Below are positions 34,729 through 47,760 of a stretch of DNA of 64,000 bases, piece by piece (the first letter of the stretch is position 1; the number at the start of each line of letters is the position of its first letter). Both the position numbers and the translations under genes were made by a program. The stretch comes from Mimachlamys varia (Eukaryota > Mollusca > Bivalvia > Pectinida > Pectinidae). The notes under the pieces are model-generated. The model worked only from the letters and a program-made list of their open reading frames with translations, made no database searches and was not told the DNA's origin. Location: the NCBI GenBank assembly GCA_947623455.1, contig OX392535.1:35860688-35924687 (forward strand). Direction: 5' to 3'.

Positions 34729-36958
34729 GCTTCCATCAAAATTAAAGCTTGCCTAGTCGATCGTGACTTTTTTTATTTATTCGGCGTAGATAGTTAAGGC
34801 GGGTTCATACTTTTCAAAATAGGACAGATGCACAGAAAGTTGCGCATGTTCACTTACATTACATATCATTATACATATCATTATATATGGAATCTACGCC
34901 AAAAATGCAAGTAAATAAGCCTAATTTGAAAAAAAATGATATGGCTTTACAAAAAAAAAACATGAACAAAGAATTTACCACACTGGAATAAAAATTAATG
35001 TTTTCACAGTTTGATCTTTCTTGCGTACACGGAGTAAAAACAAATTGTATAGAAGACTTTACAATATTTTATTGTCACTAATTGTAGAAAAAATATACGA
35101 TTGAAGCTCAATTACTACTGCACTCTGTATCTCATTTTTGGGTAGTTCGACCTTTTATAGATTTAATTGCAACAATGTGTCAAATGTTTTATACACTTGT
35201 ATAGATATATAAGTCTCGGGTTGAACGCACTTTTTCAGATTAATTCTCCTCTCTGTGAACTTTAAAATCCACGAGATACATTATACAGTGCACATTGACA
35301 GAAGACAGTGATCTGAAATGTAAGTAATTGTACATACGTTGTACTATCTCTTACCTACATTGTTATCGCAACGATGTCAGCGGTGCCAATTACTAACGTG
35401 TTGCGAGGTTCACACGAGAAATTGTGAAAGAAGATAAACATTATTTTTGTAACGAAAAACATTTTTTTTTTATCAGCAAAGTACAAACCCAGAAAATACA
35501 CAGTAGAAAACAGACAGACAATTGTATTAATTTTGACTTTGTTATTATACATTTCAAAATAAATATTATCGGTACATATCGGAGAATTTGATACGCCGTT
35601 CCGACTCGTCTATTAGATTGAGCGGAAGTATGTGTGGTCTGGAACGGTGAAAAAGATAGGTTGTCCACGATTGGGCGGAGTTTTCACCACGTTATCACGC
35701 ATGTAAACAAATTGAAGCGATCGTCCTTGATTCGATATACAAAAAAAACCTATTTTTATCTTAAACATTTGAGTTTCGGAGAATTTAATGGAAGTTTTAT
35801 AACTGTATCTTCATCGATTCTACAGAAGAAAAAATATCTAGGGAAATTACCATCGTCCTTATCTGTGATTGTTCACCTGATCACACGTGCGAAAATAGGA
35901 ACGAATAAAATTTCTAGATCTCTGCAACGATAAATGCTGGAAGTACTGACACGGGTCTGTTTATATTCCCCCCAAGCTTTTCCGTTACTTTACAATCACA
36001 GAGTAATATAGGATTATAAGTTGTATTACGAACCATGAGGGTAAAAACGGCAGAGAACGACCGGGTTTAAACGAGGAATTAAAATAAATCTTATGGAGGA
36101 AGAGCATGATGTTGATCACAAGAAAACTGAAGTCAATTTTCATGTAAGTGTAGACCTTGGAATATTCAAAATTTTCATCTTGAATTACAAAGGCAGCATT
36201 ACATTCAAGGGGAACCCATAAAAATAAACAGTAAACAAAACAACACAAGCTAAACCAAGTTCCGGTAACCCCCCCCCCCCCCAAAAAAAAAACCAACCAA
36301 CAAACAAAACAAGAACAAGACATGATGTAGACACCAACATTTTGCATATTAACAATATGCATTCAAGACAACGAACAAACCCGATAAACAAATTCAAGCA
36401 TATTATTCACAAACAAAATTGCAAACAAGCGAGAACAATAGACATCGATGTACATTTGTAATATAAGCAGCCAACAATTCTGAAAAATACAAGGGGAAGA
36501 CTACATTCACCTACACGACAAAAACTTTTTGACCCAATATATTGCAAATAAAATTTAGTCTGTTTATCGGCTAAAAGTAAAGTCCAAAATAAAGCATGAC
36601 TGAGATGAGCCCCCCCCCCCCCCCCCGCCTTCCTCCAAACCAAAGATATTTTTGGCAAGACGTGTGAATTCGCCGTAAAAAAAACGTCTCGACATGTCAC
36701 CCAAATTTGTACGGTCGGGCTTCCAGCTAATTGTCGAGAGTAGTCTCGGTAAATGGACGAAGCCATTTTGTTTTGGCAATTATTACGCTTATTTGACAAT
36801 GGTGGCAAAGCACTTCATGAACCTGTCTAGTATTGTTACCATGGTAACGCTTCACAGGCACGTTACATGTACTGAAGTTAAGAAATTATAGATACTACAT
36901 ATATATTTCTTATGTTTTAACGTTTCCCCGATGATATGCGTGTCATTATTTAATGTTT
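34729..36958. other. No supported gene; homopolymer tracts
   Basis: Includes C-tracts at 36269-36282 (followed by A's) and 36610-36626 (17 C's). Open frames up to 133 codons (36407-36808, minus) cross these tracts, read as glycine runs, and are unrecognised. Confidence 0.5.
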
Positions 36959-37058
36959 AATTTTCTATTTTGTTTAGGATATTGAGAAATAACTTCAATG
37001 GAACAAGGGTTAATTCAACAACCACCGAACCCGTTAAACCTAAACAAAATAGAAAGTT
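36959..37058. repeat. Hairpin flanking the second TIR element
   Basis: Outer arms TTTTCTATTTTGTTTAGG (36961-36978) and CCTAAACAAAATAGAAA pair; the interior has diverged much more than in the 11067-11197 copy. Its position next to the TIR element is the same in both loci, arguing it is part of one composite unit. Confidence 0.7.
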
Positions 37059-37065
37059 TATCCTT

Positions 37066-37389
37066 ATATTTACAGTATCTTTCTGTGAAATGTTCGTAAC
37101 TATTTTGTTCATTATAGTCCCATTTTCGGACACAGATTTCATTCTAAAACTAATAAAAGTGAGAATGGTTCAATAAATTAACAGCATGAAAGCATAAATC
37201 GTTTTTAGCCCACGTTTATTGTTGGTGACGTCACACAATTGTGTTTCAAACTGGAGAATTTGCATGGCTCTGCCAACATTGTTGTTGATGTCATAGAATT
37301 TTGGCACGTGTTTGAGTACAGTTATGAGGTGATAATGATAGTTGTGGAACAAAGGTTATCGAATGAATGTCAGTGAAGACTGTAAATAT
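37066..37389 (-). mobile_element. TIR element (MITE-like), copy 2
   Basis: Bounded by ATATTTACAGT (37066-37076) and ACTGTAAATAT (37379-37389), inverted relative to 10723-11060. Shared landmarks in reverse complement include CACAATTGTGTTTCAAACTGG and GGACACAGATTTCATTCTAA. Length 324 bp against 338 bp in copy 1. Confidence 0.7.
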
Positions 37390-40065
37390 AAGTCATTATC
37401 AGTTAATTTGAAGTTAATTAGTTATCGTTATCTTTTGTAACCGCCAACCCGATAAACAATTTGAGATGCTTAACTTTTCTGTCTGCTTCCTAGCCACCAT
37501 TTTGTTTCCTTATCATGCGGAAAAGGCAATTGGATATGTCCCTATGACAGTAATTATTATTTGCTAAATGCTTGGAGTAATCGCGACAACTTCTAACATA
37601 TCATCGGTATTTTGTGCCCTGGTGGACTTCTATGCTGGGTTCCTTCGGCGCTGTATTTCAATGACTTACTTAAGTAGCACTCTAAAGTCGCCAATGGATC
37701 AAAGTTTTGACATCGAGGTAACAACGCCAATATACCGGCTCCAACACACATAAGTAGCCCAATAATGAAACGCCAAATAATTAAAGTCTGGACAAAATGA
37801 AAACATATTTCATGATATAACTTCTAAGTCGAAAAGCCGATCTATCAGAATGATCCGGACTACACGCCAGTCAGGATAAGAATTTTTGTGAAATTTGCTA
37901 ATGTAAATGTAATTATCAGCTCACCTGCTTGAATGGTACGATATTCTATGCCGTGGTTCGGTGTCCGTCTTTAAAATTTAACGTTCCACGGGGGCCAATA
38001 TGTTCAATATCTTCGAACGACTTTGCAATAACAAAAATATTGATATTTGACCAGTACAAGGCTGGGCTGAAGTGATACAAATTTTATTCAAATTACGGAC
38101 AACGACCCATCGTTTGAAATCTTCAAACGACTTATTGGCAATATTAAAAAAAAAATGCACAGGGTACGGAAATTGGGCATGTCGCATATTGGGAAAAAAA
38201 GGCTACCAAGTACATTATATGTACGTATGTTCAAAGTGTGAACCTTGAGCCACTTTCAAAGTCACATGGGTCTAGTGTGTTAAAAATCGTCAGACAATTC
38301 TTCTCAATCCTCAAAAGTTTAAGGAAAGCATGTTTCGATGAAAGGTAACCAGATTTGTTTAAACGACCACTTTTGAGGTTAAAGGAGTCAATTGTGTTAA
38401 GAATGTTCAGTTTCTTCTTTCAATTTACCAGTACGCCTTGTTTTAGAATACTTTTATGTTGTAGCATGTGTTGAAAGTTGGTTTTCAAAATTGCAGAAGT
38501 TGACAAAAGTGACAAATATTAAAGATGCTGGTGTGCGATTTATGCCTATACGGCCTCTTGTATATTGTTTATCCGAACTCTGCGTATAGTCACTGGGTTT
38601 ACTTTCCTTTAAAAGAAAAGCTTCTTATAATGTATGTTTATGTCAGCTGTGTGAAGTTAGCTCAACATACGACATTCAACATTCAAAACATTGATATTTC
38701 TGTTTTCACTGACCAACGAGATAACTTTTGAATGTCGAGCGGCGCAACATATGACATTCAAAACATTGATATTCTTTTTTTTTTCACTGACTAACATGAT
38801 AACATTTGAATGTCGAGCGGCGCAACATACGACATTCAGATTTTTAATTGTGTATAGCGCGACATTTGACATACGACTTTCAGATTTTTGGAAAACAATA
38901 TTTTCGAATGAACATATAAAAACGGATGGACTTTTATAAAAAAAAAATATTTCGATAGATCAACGAGTAGAACGCCTGTTGTTTTTCGCTATTTTAACTG
39001 AATCCCTTTAATGCAAACTATGGTGTTTCTCCACTTCTCCAATCAAAATGACACGATCGAGGCAAATGCTAACGTTTTGAATAAACTTCAAATCAAATCG
39101 AACACTGTGTTCACTATATCTCTGTTTCGAGAGACGATCTCTTCCAATGTAGACAATTTAAGAACTATACTCGAATATAATTTCATAATTGTGCGATAGG
39201 TGTTTATAATCATAGTTTGCAATTGATACAATGATAAAATGTCTGTTGGTGAAGAATACTATGAACTTAAATGCTTATTTATCTTTTCGCAGCACACACG
39301 TACCGGTGACCAAAAAATCAATAAGAATTATGTTAGTATAGCAATTTTAAAATGCAGACAATTTCGTTTTAAGGCATATTTTTTTCACAAAAGTTTATTA
39401 GACCCCAATCCGACCGCCAACCATCCAATCACAGCCCTAAAATAAAGACACGCTAGTAATAATTAACACTGATCTAGAAAACAAATACCAAACTAACTAA
39501 AGACCTTTAAATTTTGACCTACATTTTCTTAAAATTGACAGCTGTTTGAATTAGGTATAAACACTTTAGTTTAAATTTGAGATGCCGTTTGGAATAGAGA
39601 GTATCATCGAGGGTGCACCAGCGTGGAGTCATTGAGCTGTTGAATGACACTTTAAAATGCGCCTAAGAGGTTTACAAGTGTTCGATGAATCGACACAGAA
39701 TTGCGTGAACTTTTGTCCACTGTGGTCTATTGAACCACTTTGGTTAGAGAGTATAAATGCATGTCGCCGTTTCGAGGCTATTTGTGCTTCGATTTGCACT
39801 TGTTGCCGATGGGCTACGTATATGGAACATGTTCGAGGTCATTGAACATCAGGACTTCTGGATTTGCACTCTAAACGTACAGCTGGAACAGATTTTGTCT
39901 CTAACACTCAGCCGACGTTGATAATACACGGAGCTAATCGGGGGAGGGAACCTAGACGAAATTACGTCATCGATTTCCAGGTTATGTCTGCACCGCTTTT
40001 TTTTTTTTACTTTGACCGACATCCTTACATGAACCTTAATGTCGTCGGATGGTGCAGCAAATGTC
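37390..40065. other. No supported gene; short tandem duplication at 38664
   Basis: At 38664-38838 a segment of about 80 bp is duplicated, each copy starting AACATA(C/T)GACATTCAA and ending TTGAATGTCGAGCGGCGC, so each unit also has inverted ends (GACATTCA/TGAATGTC). A third start follows at 38824. Remaining sequence unrecognised. Confidence 0.55.
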
Positions 40066-40266
40066 CTACGTCCTATTAATAGCCAGGGCCATTTAAGGAC
40101 GTGCCAGGTTTTGGAGGTGGAGGAAAGCCGGAGTACACAGAGAAAAACCACTGACCAACTATCAGTATCTGGCAATTGCTCCACGTGGGATTCGAGCTAT
40201 CAACCCAATGTTGCAGGGCTAGTGGTAGAAAGTCGGAACACCTTAACCACTTGACCACCGTGACCC
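40066..40266 (-). mobile_element. tRNA-derived SINE, minus strand
   Basis: Reverse complement of the 34521 family: the tail (ACGTCCTATTAATAGCCAGG) lies at the left and the head complement (CCTTAACCACTTGACCACCG) at the right. The B-box region (GGATTCGAGCTATCAACCC) has lost part of the consensus. Near full length. Confidence 0.8.
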
Positions 40267-40289
40267 CTAAAGCGTTAGTATACTCTTTC

Positions 40290-40363
40290 ACATCTGATTA
40301 GGGAATTGTACCCCGGTCAACTCTGTGAGAGGTCAGAGCGCTATCCACTACCAACCACGATCC
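40290..40363 (-). mobile_element. tRNA-like SINE head, second family
   Basis: On the minus strand, TGGTAGTGGATAGCGCTCTG is followed by a B-box-like GGTACAATTCC (40304-40314 complement). It lies within 30 bp of the preceding SINE's 5' end. The acceptor ends do not form a convincing stem, so I call a SINE head rather than a tRNA gene. Confidence 0.45.
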
Positions 40364-43300
40364 AAAAAGCATGGAATTTGGTTTAGATACGTTTACTGTG
40401 AACAGAATCTGTATAAAAAAACTCAAAATGGAAATACTACTTTAGACTCTAGACCACCATGCCCTCTCTATACCTCACGACTAATAAAGTAGACATGCGC
40501 AATGAGTTACGTGAAAGTATCGCTAAATACCCCTTAGATGTTCATCGTTAAAGATATAGTTATTGTCTTCTATCTTGTATAAGACAACCAATCTCATTAA
40601 TGAGGTTGGAGTAAGTGATTTAATTGTCATCGTTGCCTAGTAACACTTTCATCAACAGTTCGTGTACTGTTAAACAGTCTCTGTTCTTCCTTTTGGGTTC
40701 GAGACTATCGGAAAAGACAGGTGCCTGTTAGGCTGGTCGTGCAAGAAAAGTGTTGTAAAAGGATACAATTGAATTGTGAATTATTCAAACGTCAAAGAGA
40801 CTAGACCTACGATATACAGGTTCGAGACTTGAGCGGAAATATCGCGTGGTTTTATCGAGTTTGATTTAGAGAGTATGAATCAACAAACGCGATATGTTGA
40901 CACTTGCTCTGTGTACGTGTAACGTGAAACGCTGGTATATTGGTCGGTCTACGAGTGATTTCGATTCAACAATCTTCAATATGCATCATTACGTGAAGTA
41001 GGCTAACTTCGACCAGGAAACAGCGCTGGCGCCAAGTCGCGGGAAATGTTGAGAATTTCGCGCAGAATGTTTGAATTACGGCACGGCCCGAAAGTAATCG
41101 CGTGTCTGTGTATACTATCTAAACATCCATCTCACTCAGCGACAGGAGCGCCCTCAAGTGGCCACGACGGAGCATGCCAGTTGCCGCCTTGGAATTTATC
41201 CCATAGTCTTGAAAAATAACTTGCTGACAACTTTCAGTTCCAAAAACCTTGTTAGAAGTTGGAAAGTAATAGCGTGACTAGCTCGTGCAAATATACTGTA
41301 AATAGACACATCATTATCAGAAAAAAAACTTGTTTACTTTTTCTTATAGTACATGTAGAGGTCATTAAAGTTCACAGGTAGGCTATAACATCAGCGTTGT
41401 TTCCGGTCAACGATCCGTTTCTATTGTTTGTTCCGGAATACAAATCTGAACAAAACAAGACAGTATATTGTTCAACATCGATTTTGATAAACTGATTAAT
41501 TTCAAATTAGGATAACAATATGAAACAGATTTTTCTGACATTTTGTAGAAAGTTTATTCTTGGAGCTGTTAAGGTAAAAAAGACAAATTCTGTTGAACCT
41601 TATTTTAATTCTCGGTAGTTGGAACCGGAAGTTTAAATTCCATTTAAACTCTATATCCTTTTTCTACAGTTTTCTTCCATATTTTATAAAGAACATACTT
41701 CAGCCGGTTATATAATTTTTCATTGTAAACCTTTAAGCTTAAATATTAAAGGGATGTCCTTTAAAAAATGAAACGAAATCTGCTTTTAAAATTTTGACAC
41801 AGAAAACATGTTAAAGTAATCAATGTTTAAATTAGCCGAGGTCATACGTCATTTTTAGATGTTCTTTCATGCGTCTGTAGTTTATTTACCAGATCCAGTC
41901 AATATTTCACTCAATATGTCCGCCTACTACGAGAATTTATGTTAGAATTTAAATGCATTTTAAATGTCGCCCCGTCCCTCAGTGACGTCACGGTACAGGT
42001 GGTTGTAATATATACATGACATGTATCTATAGCTATCCACACTGTCTACATGATCATTCGCAATCTTCGATTTTTAAAAGATTTTTTCCAGCCCTATATC
42101 TAAATTCGTGACCTGTTGTAATGATAACTGAGTGCTATTAAAACTTCTCCGGGCTCCAGTGTGGGGCCTAACAGGTGTGATTTTTCACAGTTCGAGAGGG
42201 GAGGGGGTCATGTTGTCCGTGGGTGGGGTTCACGCGCGTGGCAGGTCAATTAGCATGTTCGTGATTACAGTTACGAAATAAGTGTTACGAAAAACTAATA
42301 AAAACTAACAAACATCAGAAATATCACTAATTAACATCACAATTTTGTATTATAAGTCTTTCGAATTAAATTTAAACATGAAAAAACACATATTAGCGAA
42401 ATAAAAAAAATTAACCAGGACATTTATTACATCAAATCAAGTCAAACATAAGGTTAGAAGTCCAAAGCATTGTCAGCTTACTTGAAAATGAAAGGAAAAG
42501 TGCTTTAGTATGACTGGAAGAATTTTGTGAAATCTTTGATATTTGCAAAGGCTGTATTATAGTTATTTTTATTTGTAATAAATTATCGTGTCAATTATAG
42601 TGTCATTAAGTAAAAGAAGATGAAAATAATTCAAAATTAATCAATCTTTCATGTAGAAACCTCTGATGTGAAGATAGTGTTCAGTAGTTTAACACAATAT
42701 ACTACTGTAGTTAGTATATTGTACAAAAAGTTTAAACGTCGTATAACACTTTGCCGATAGTCTCAAAATGACTTTTACATTAAAATTATTGTAAAAAATG
42801 ATTGCTGGAATCTTCCTAATATAGATTTCGCAAAAGTCCTCTAAAATAAAAAAATGTGTTCTGTATCATTTTTTTTTTTGCGTACAGTAAATGCATATAA
42901 AATTTTTTTCAATTAAGATTAAATTAAAAAAGTAAAATTTGAATCATATAAATGTGTATTTACCTGACCATCTTCAAGAAAACAAAACTTTATATCACGG
43001 TGTATATCACTTAATGATGTCTTAATGAAATAGTTATGTAAATCTCACATGCTTTACGATGGAGTTTAATGTAAATAAAAAGTAAAAGTGCATATGTAAG
43101 TTAACATAAAAGTGACACGAACGCATTAGTACTACAAGGAAATCATACAAATATTTTAAAAACAGGTTTTATGTTTTTTGTGTTCTCCATTTTGAAAAAA
43201 AAGGTTGATGGATGGGTTGTACTTCTAAAATATTGACTTCGTCTGACAATTGCCAGTCACATTTCTCGTTGCTATTTGTTAACGGAAAATCGGTTATGTT

Positions 43301-43432
43301 TAACAGCATATTGGAGTGTTTTTACGAGACACCGGAGAAATGTCCCCCGCCTTCCCCCACGACCAACTAGCCCCCACCCCCACCCCCTTTTTATCCCATC
43401 GCGACGAAAGTCGGATAGGTGATATACCATTC
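40364..43432. other. No supported gene
   Basis: Unique-looking, mostly AT-rich DNA. A CpG-bearing segment at about 41000-41200 and a CRE-like GTGACGTCAC (41982-41991) are the only notable points. Confidence 0.5.
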
Positions 43433-43460
43433 CGTACGTACGTACGTACGTACGTACGTA
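43433..43460. repeat. (ACGT)n microsatellite, seven units
   Basis: CGTACGTACG... pure over 28 bp, self-complementary. It directly precedes the 141-bp tandem repeat. Confidence 0.95.
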
Positions 43461-43462
43461 TG

Positions 43463-43804
43463 TTCACTTTTTGTCAGCGCTCTTGCGACTTCATTTTTTA
43501 ACGGATTCTGACCAAACTTCCTATATGGGTCCAGCATGGTAATACCTCGAACGAGTTCGTGTTTCAGGGTGTCAAGGTCAAGGTCACCGTTACTATTTAT
43601 AGAAAATCTTTGTCAGCACTCTTGCGACTTCATTTTTAAATGGATTCTGACCAAACTTCATATATGGGTCCAGCATGGTAATACCTCGTATGAGTTCGTG
43701 TTTCAGGGTGCCAAGGTCAAGGTCAAGGTCACCGTTACTATTTATAGAAAATCTTTGTCAGCACTCTTGCAACTTTATTTCTGAACGGATCCTGACCAAA
43801 CTTA
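43463..43804 (+). repeat. 141-145 bp tandem repeat, about 2.4 copies
   Basis: Copies start at TTGTCAGCGCTCTTGCGACT (43469), 43610 and 43755. Each full copy includes ATGGGTCCAGCATGGTAATA and ends in TCAAGGTCAAGGTCACCG. The second has an extra AAGGTC step. This resembles a repeat I recall as common in bivalve genomes. The ACGT microsatellite at its left boundary also fits that recollection. Open frames across it (43316-43896) repeat with the period and are not called coding. Confidence 0.85.
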
Positions 43805-44519
43805 ATGTACTTTGCCAATTAAACCTTCTGAACAAAGGAGAATGCTTATATATGCATTTAGATACACACATAATTATAATCACTATCAGGAAATGAAGTT
43901 GCTAGTGTGATGCGTAACCAGATACTGTTGAATGCATGACAATATATACCATATTTATCTGGCAATGAGCCCATGCCTGATAATAAGCCCATCCATGTCT
44001 ATTGCAGTTCAGTGCAAATGACAACAGATGTTATTTCAATGTCCTGCAATAACCCCACTCCCCATTTTGCGTCAGAGTTCATGTGTTAGCACGCGAGGGG
44101 ATTTGTATCGTTTGCGATGCCTTGTTCCTTCTATGTTGAAGAAATGATTTTAACAATCTTCTTTGTGCTGGAGGCATTGCTAAGTTGCTGTCATTGAAAT
44201 AAACGTACTTACCGAATTCAGTTTACATTCATTTAGGTTATGAAGATCATGTATTGATATCTGACGTCATTAAAATTATGACGTCATAATTGTCACGCTG
44301 GAAAGCACTGACCTCCCCCGGACAACGGCTGTTATATTTATTGAACGCACTAAATGATGAGCGATAATAAATGCAATTGAATTGTATTTTACGGAGTGAA
44401 CAGATACATGTAATATGATTATTGATCTTGTTTCGTAAGCGCGGGCTTCATTGAATTTGCCTTTGTTGATATCAACAGAAAGTAGTTCAATGCTTTAATG
44501 TACAATTTATGTTTGGGTT
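43805..44519. other. No supported gene
   Basis: About 43950-44060 has the phrase pattern ATGAGCCCATGCCTGATAAT / AATAACCCCACTCC that I associate with a dispersed repeat, but I could not define its ends. Confidence 0.4.
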
Positions 44520-44730
44520 GGTTTATTTTGTTTATTAAAAGCCAGGGTCATTTAAGGACGTGCCAGGTTTTGGAGGTGGAGGAAAGCCGGAGTACCCGGA
44601 GAAAAAACCACCGACCTACGGTCAGTACCTGGCAACTGCCCCACGTGGGATTCGAACTCACTACCTACCCAGAGGTGGAGGGATAGTGGTACAATGTCGG
44701 GACACCTTAACCGCTCGGCCACGGCGGCCA
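44520..44730 (-). mobile_element. tRNA-derived SINE, minus strand
   Basis: Tail at left (TTTATTAAAAGCCAGGGTCA), middle GGAGTACCCGGAGAAAAAAC, B-box complement GGGATTCGAACTC (44647-44659), and head complement CCGCTCGGCCACGGCGGCCA ending at 44730. A and B boxes are both intact, making this the best candidate for a transcription-competent SINE here. Confidence 0.85.
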
Positions 44731-46829
44731 ACTAATGTATATGGTTAATTACCGGGTAATCTTGAAGTCAGAACAAGAAAGAAGATTTCTTAAATTGATC
44801 TATCTATCGATTTCAAGTTTCCTGATATAGCGCGCCACTTGTTTTCTGGATGGACTTGGTGAATTTATCAAGTTTAAGATTCCCGCAAAAACCATGATCA
44901 TAATATCTAACTTACAAACAAATTTAAATATTGGGTTCACATTTCGCATTTTTTGTTTTGCAGGTCACTTGAATATTCTAACAATGTTAGAGGTTTTACA
45001 CGGCGAGATACCGTTTGACAGGCGCCGTGCAACAGTCGTGCGGCAGTCGGCAAAATCATATCCGGACCAGCGGCCTCTTATGTTATAGGAGTAGTCTCTT
45101 GTTCAGAAAATAAGACCACCTAGATTGTCATTCAATTTATTTGCAGTATCAAATGTCTTATCTAAATGTCCGTTTGTTTTTAAATATTTCATACGAGCTT
45201 GCTTGAATTTCAAATATTTAGAAATATGTCATCACATTATGCTGATAATATACTTTTAGTTGTAAAAGAATTCTCTACTCTTTGACCTAACCTGCTTTAA
45301 ATCATCACGAGACAAACTCGGTCTTTGGGTATTTTTTTAACGTATGTAACGAGAAAATCCACCAATATTTCTATATTTATTTACACTTTTTCGCTAAACA
45401 CCGCTGTTGAAAGGTCAAGGTCGCCGGCGCTAACGTGCGCACGTTCTCGTCAGCACGGCACAATCTATCTTCATAATGAGTAAACGTACACCCCAGAATC
45501 TCACGGAGTCTGTTTATTTTGCTGATGAGTTGATTACTCTGAACACATATGAAAGCATTTTGTAAGTTGTTGATGGACGAAACATAATATAGACAAATAA
45601 TCAGGATGTCTGACTCATGGGTGTGAAACAGCGAATAACCCCCTCTCTTCCCCACCCCTACCCCCACCCTCTCCGCCGAATTATTCCTTCCTTGAATCCT
45701 GTTCTCTGCCCTTCCTCCGTTCCCCCTTTTACTTATTCTTGAAAACTTGAACAATCTTCAAAATCATTCTTTTATCTCCCTTTTTAAAAGACTTTCATCC
45801 CTTTAATTATATTCTTCCTATTTCCGCTCTTCCCCTTTCTCCTTTTTATTTCTTCGTCACTATACATACATCCATAGAGACTCTTATCTTTCGTTTTCAC
45901 TATTTTATCTGCCCTCCTTCCACCTCTCCCGCCCCTCCCCCTCCCTATCCCCACCCCGGCCTTCCTACATTTCTCCTCTCGTCTAAGTCAGCCCTAATCT
46001 CTTCGCCCCTTTTCCGCCCTGCATTCTCGCCCTCAAACATAATACACATACATTCTGGAACATCAACAAAAGTGCTGAAAGCACTCACCTGGAATTGGCG
46101 GGACTTCAACACCGAGAAATTTAAATTTGAAAGCCGTTTCCACTTCCATATTAAAAGCAAGAGATTAATCTGTTCTTACTTTGATGTCAATCTCATAGTC
46201 AGTGACCGAATATCTTTTTAGATGACCTATCATTTTCGTATAATATCAAGAAGAATTTTATATTTTAAAATGTTGGCAAAACACAAACAACTACGAAGTA
46301 CTGCGGACAGAAATTCTTCTGTGATATAGACAAAATTTGGAGGTCACGCGCAAGCCATGTTGAGTTCGCTTAAATGTGTATAAGGATATAGATATAGATA
46401 CCGGATTCACAATCTGATAGATAAATTATATTATTTCAAAGAAGCCATGCCATCATTTAGGTGCAGTTTTGTAATGATAGTCTTGACTTTTACACTTTTA
46501 GAAACCGTATACCGGTTTGACGTATTTGCTACTTTCTCTTGTTCCAAAAATATTTGATCGTGAGATTAAACTTTAATGAAATTATTTATAACCAGTTTTT
46601 ATATAGAATTTTAGACTTTGTAGTTTTAAAAATAATCATGTTAAATTTCTTAGACTTAAAATCTCGTTTAAATCTCATTTTCAAATCGGTTTGCTTTTGG
46701 AAGGTTTTTGTGGAAAATATCCGTTATTTCACTTATTTAAGTTTATTCTGAATTATGGTTATTGCAAAGTTGATCATTATAAAAAAAGCAAAGATTGATA
46801 TAAAGTAAATGTGTACATCGTATTTAAGG
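44731..46829. other. No supported gene; candidate exon and pyrimidine tract
   Basis: TTTTTTGTTTTGCAG at 44949-44963 is a good acceptor, followed by an open, G+C-richer stretch to TAG at 45088 (ending ...YPDQRPLML). Without an upstream exon I leave it uncalled. 45640-45730 and 45905-45960 are strongly pyrimidine-rich on the plus strand. Confidence 0.4.
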
Positions 46830-47760
46830 GTGTATGTTGCCTTACTGAGACATTGCAGTATAAACCTGTATCGTTCTCCGCTGTCTTAATGTTGCATGCT
46901 ACACTTAAGGATGTATACTACTTTTATGTGACAAAGACACTTGAGAATGTATGCTAAATTTGTACCTTACTGTGATATGGAGACTTAAAGATGTATGCTA
47001 CCTTACTGTGACATGGAGACTTAAGGATGTATGCTTCCTTACTGTGACATGGAAGCTTAAAGATGTATGCTACCTTACTGTGACATGGAGACTTAAAGAT
47101 GTATGCTACCTTACTGTGATATGAAGACTTAAAGATGTATGCTACCTTACTGTGACATGGAGACTTAAAGATGTATGCTACCTCACTGTGACATGGAGAC
47201 TTAAAGATGTATGATACCTTACTTTGACAACGAAATGTATACTACATAACATGGAGACTTAAGGATGTATGTATGCTATATAACTATAAAATGAAGACTT
47301 AAGGACTTATGCTATCTTACTTGGACATGAAAACTTATGACTTATGCTGCCTAACTGTGACATGGAGACTTAGGGAAGTATGCTACCTTACTGTGACATG
47401 GTGATTTAAGGGTGTATGCTACATAATTTTATACCTTATTTTGACTTGGAAACTTAACGATGTATGCTACCTTACTTTGACAACGAAATTTAAATATGTA
47501 TAGTACAAAACATGTAGACTTAAGAATGTATGCTGTGACGTGGAGACTACCTTACTGTGACTACTGTGATTTCATGATGTTTGTTGCCTTACTTCGGCAG
47601 AGATTAAGGATTAATTCAAACTTATTATGACATGGTGAATTAAAAATGCATTTTTTTTAATTTGATATAGAGACTTAAGGGTATATGCTGTCCTACTGTG
47701 ATTAAGAAACTTACAGATGATTGCTACTATAATGCAAACTTACTGTGACATGGACTATAG
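46830..47760. repeat. 36-bp tandem repeat, degenerate at both ends
   Basis: Unit ATGGAGACTTAAAGATGTAT plus GCTACCTTACTGTGAC. It is best preserved at 46970-47220 (seven near-exact units) and decays outward with deletions and substitutions, the usual pattern when homogenisation acts mainly in the array interior. About 25 units in total. Confidence 0.9.

Noticed and set aside
36269..36626. C-tracts as i-motif or quadruplex regulatory elements
   Set aside because: They are single homopolymer runs next to A-runs, more like slippage tracts, with no patterned spacing.
36407..36808. 133-codon minus-strand frame as a gene
   Set aside because: It crosses a 17-base C-tract read as polyglycine and shows no domain; an overlapping frame is equally open.
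40290..40363. Functional tRNA gene on the minus strand
   Set aside because: A- and B-box-like motifs are present but no 7-bp acceptor stem or good anticodon stem can be drawn. A SINE head fits better.
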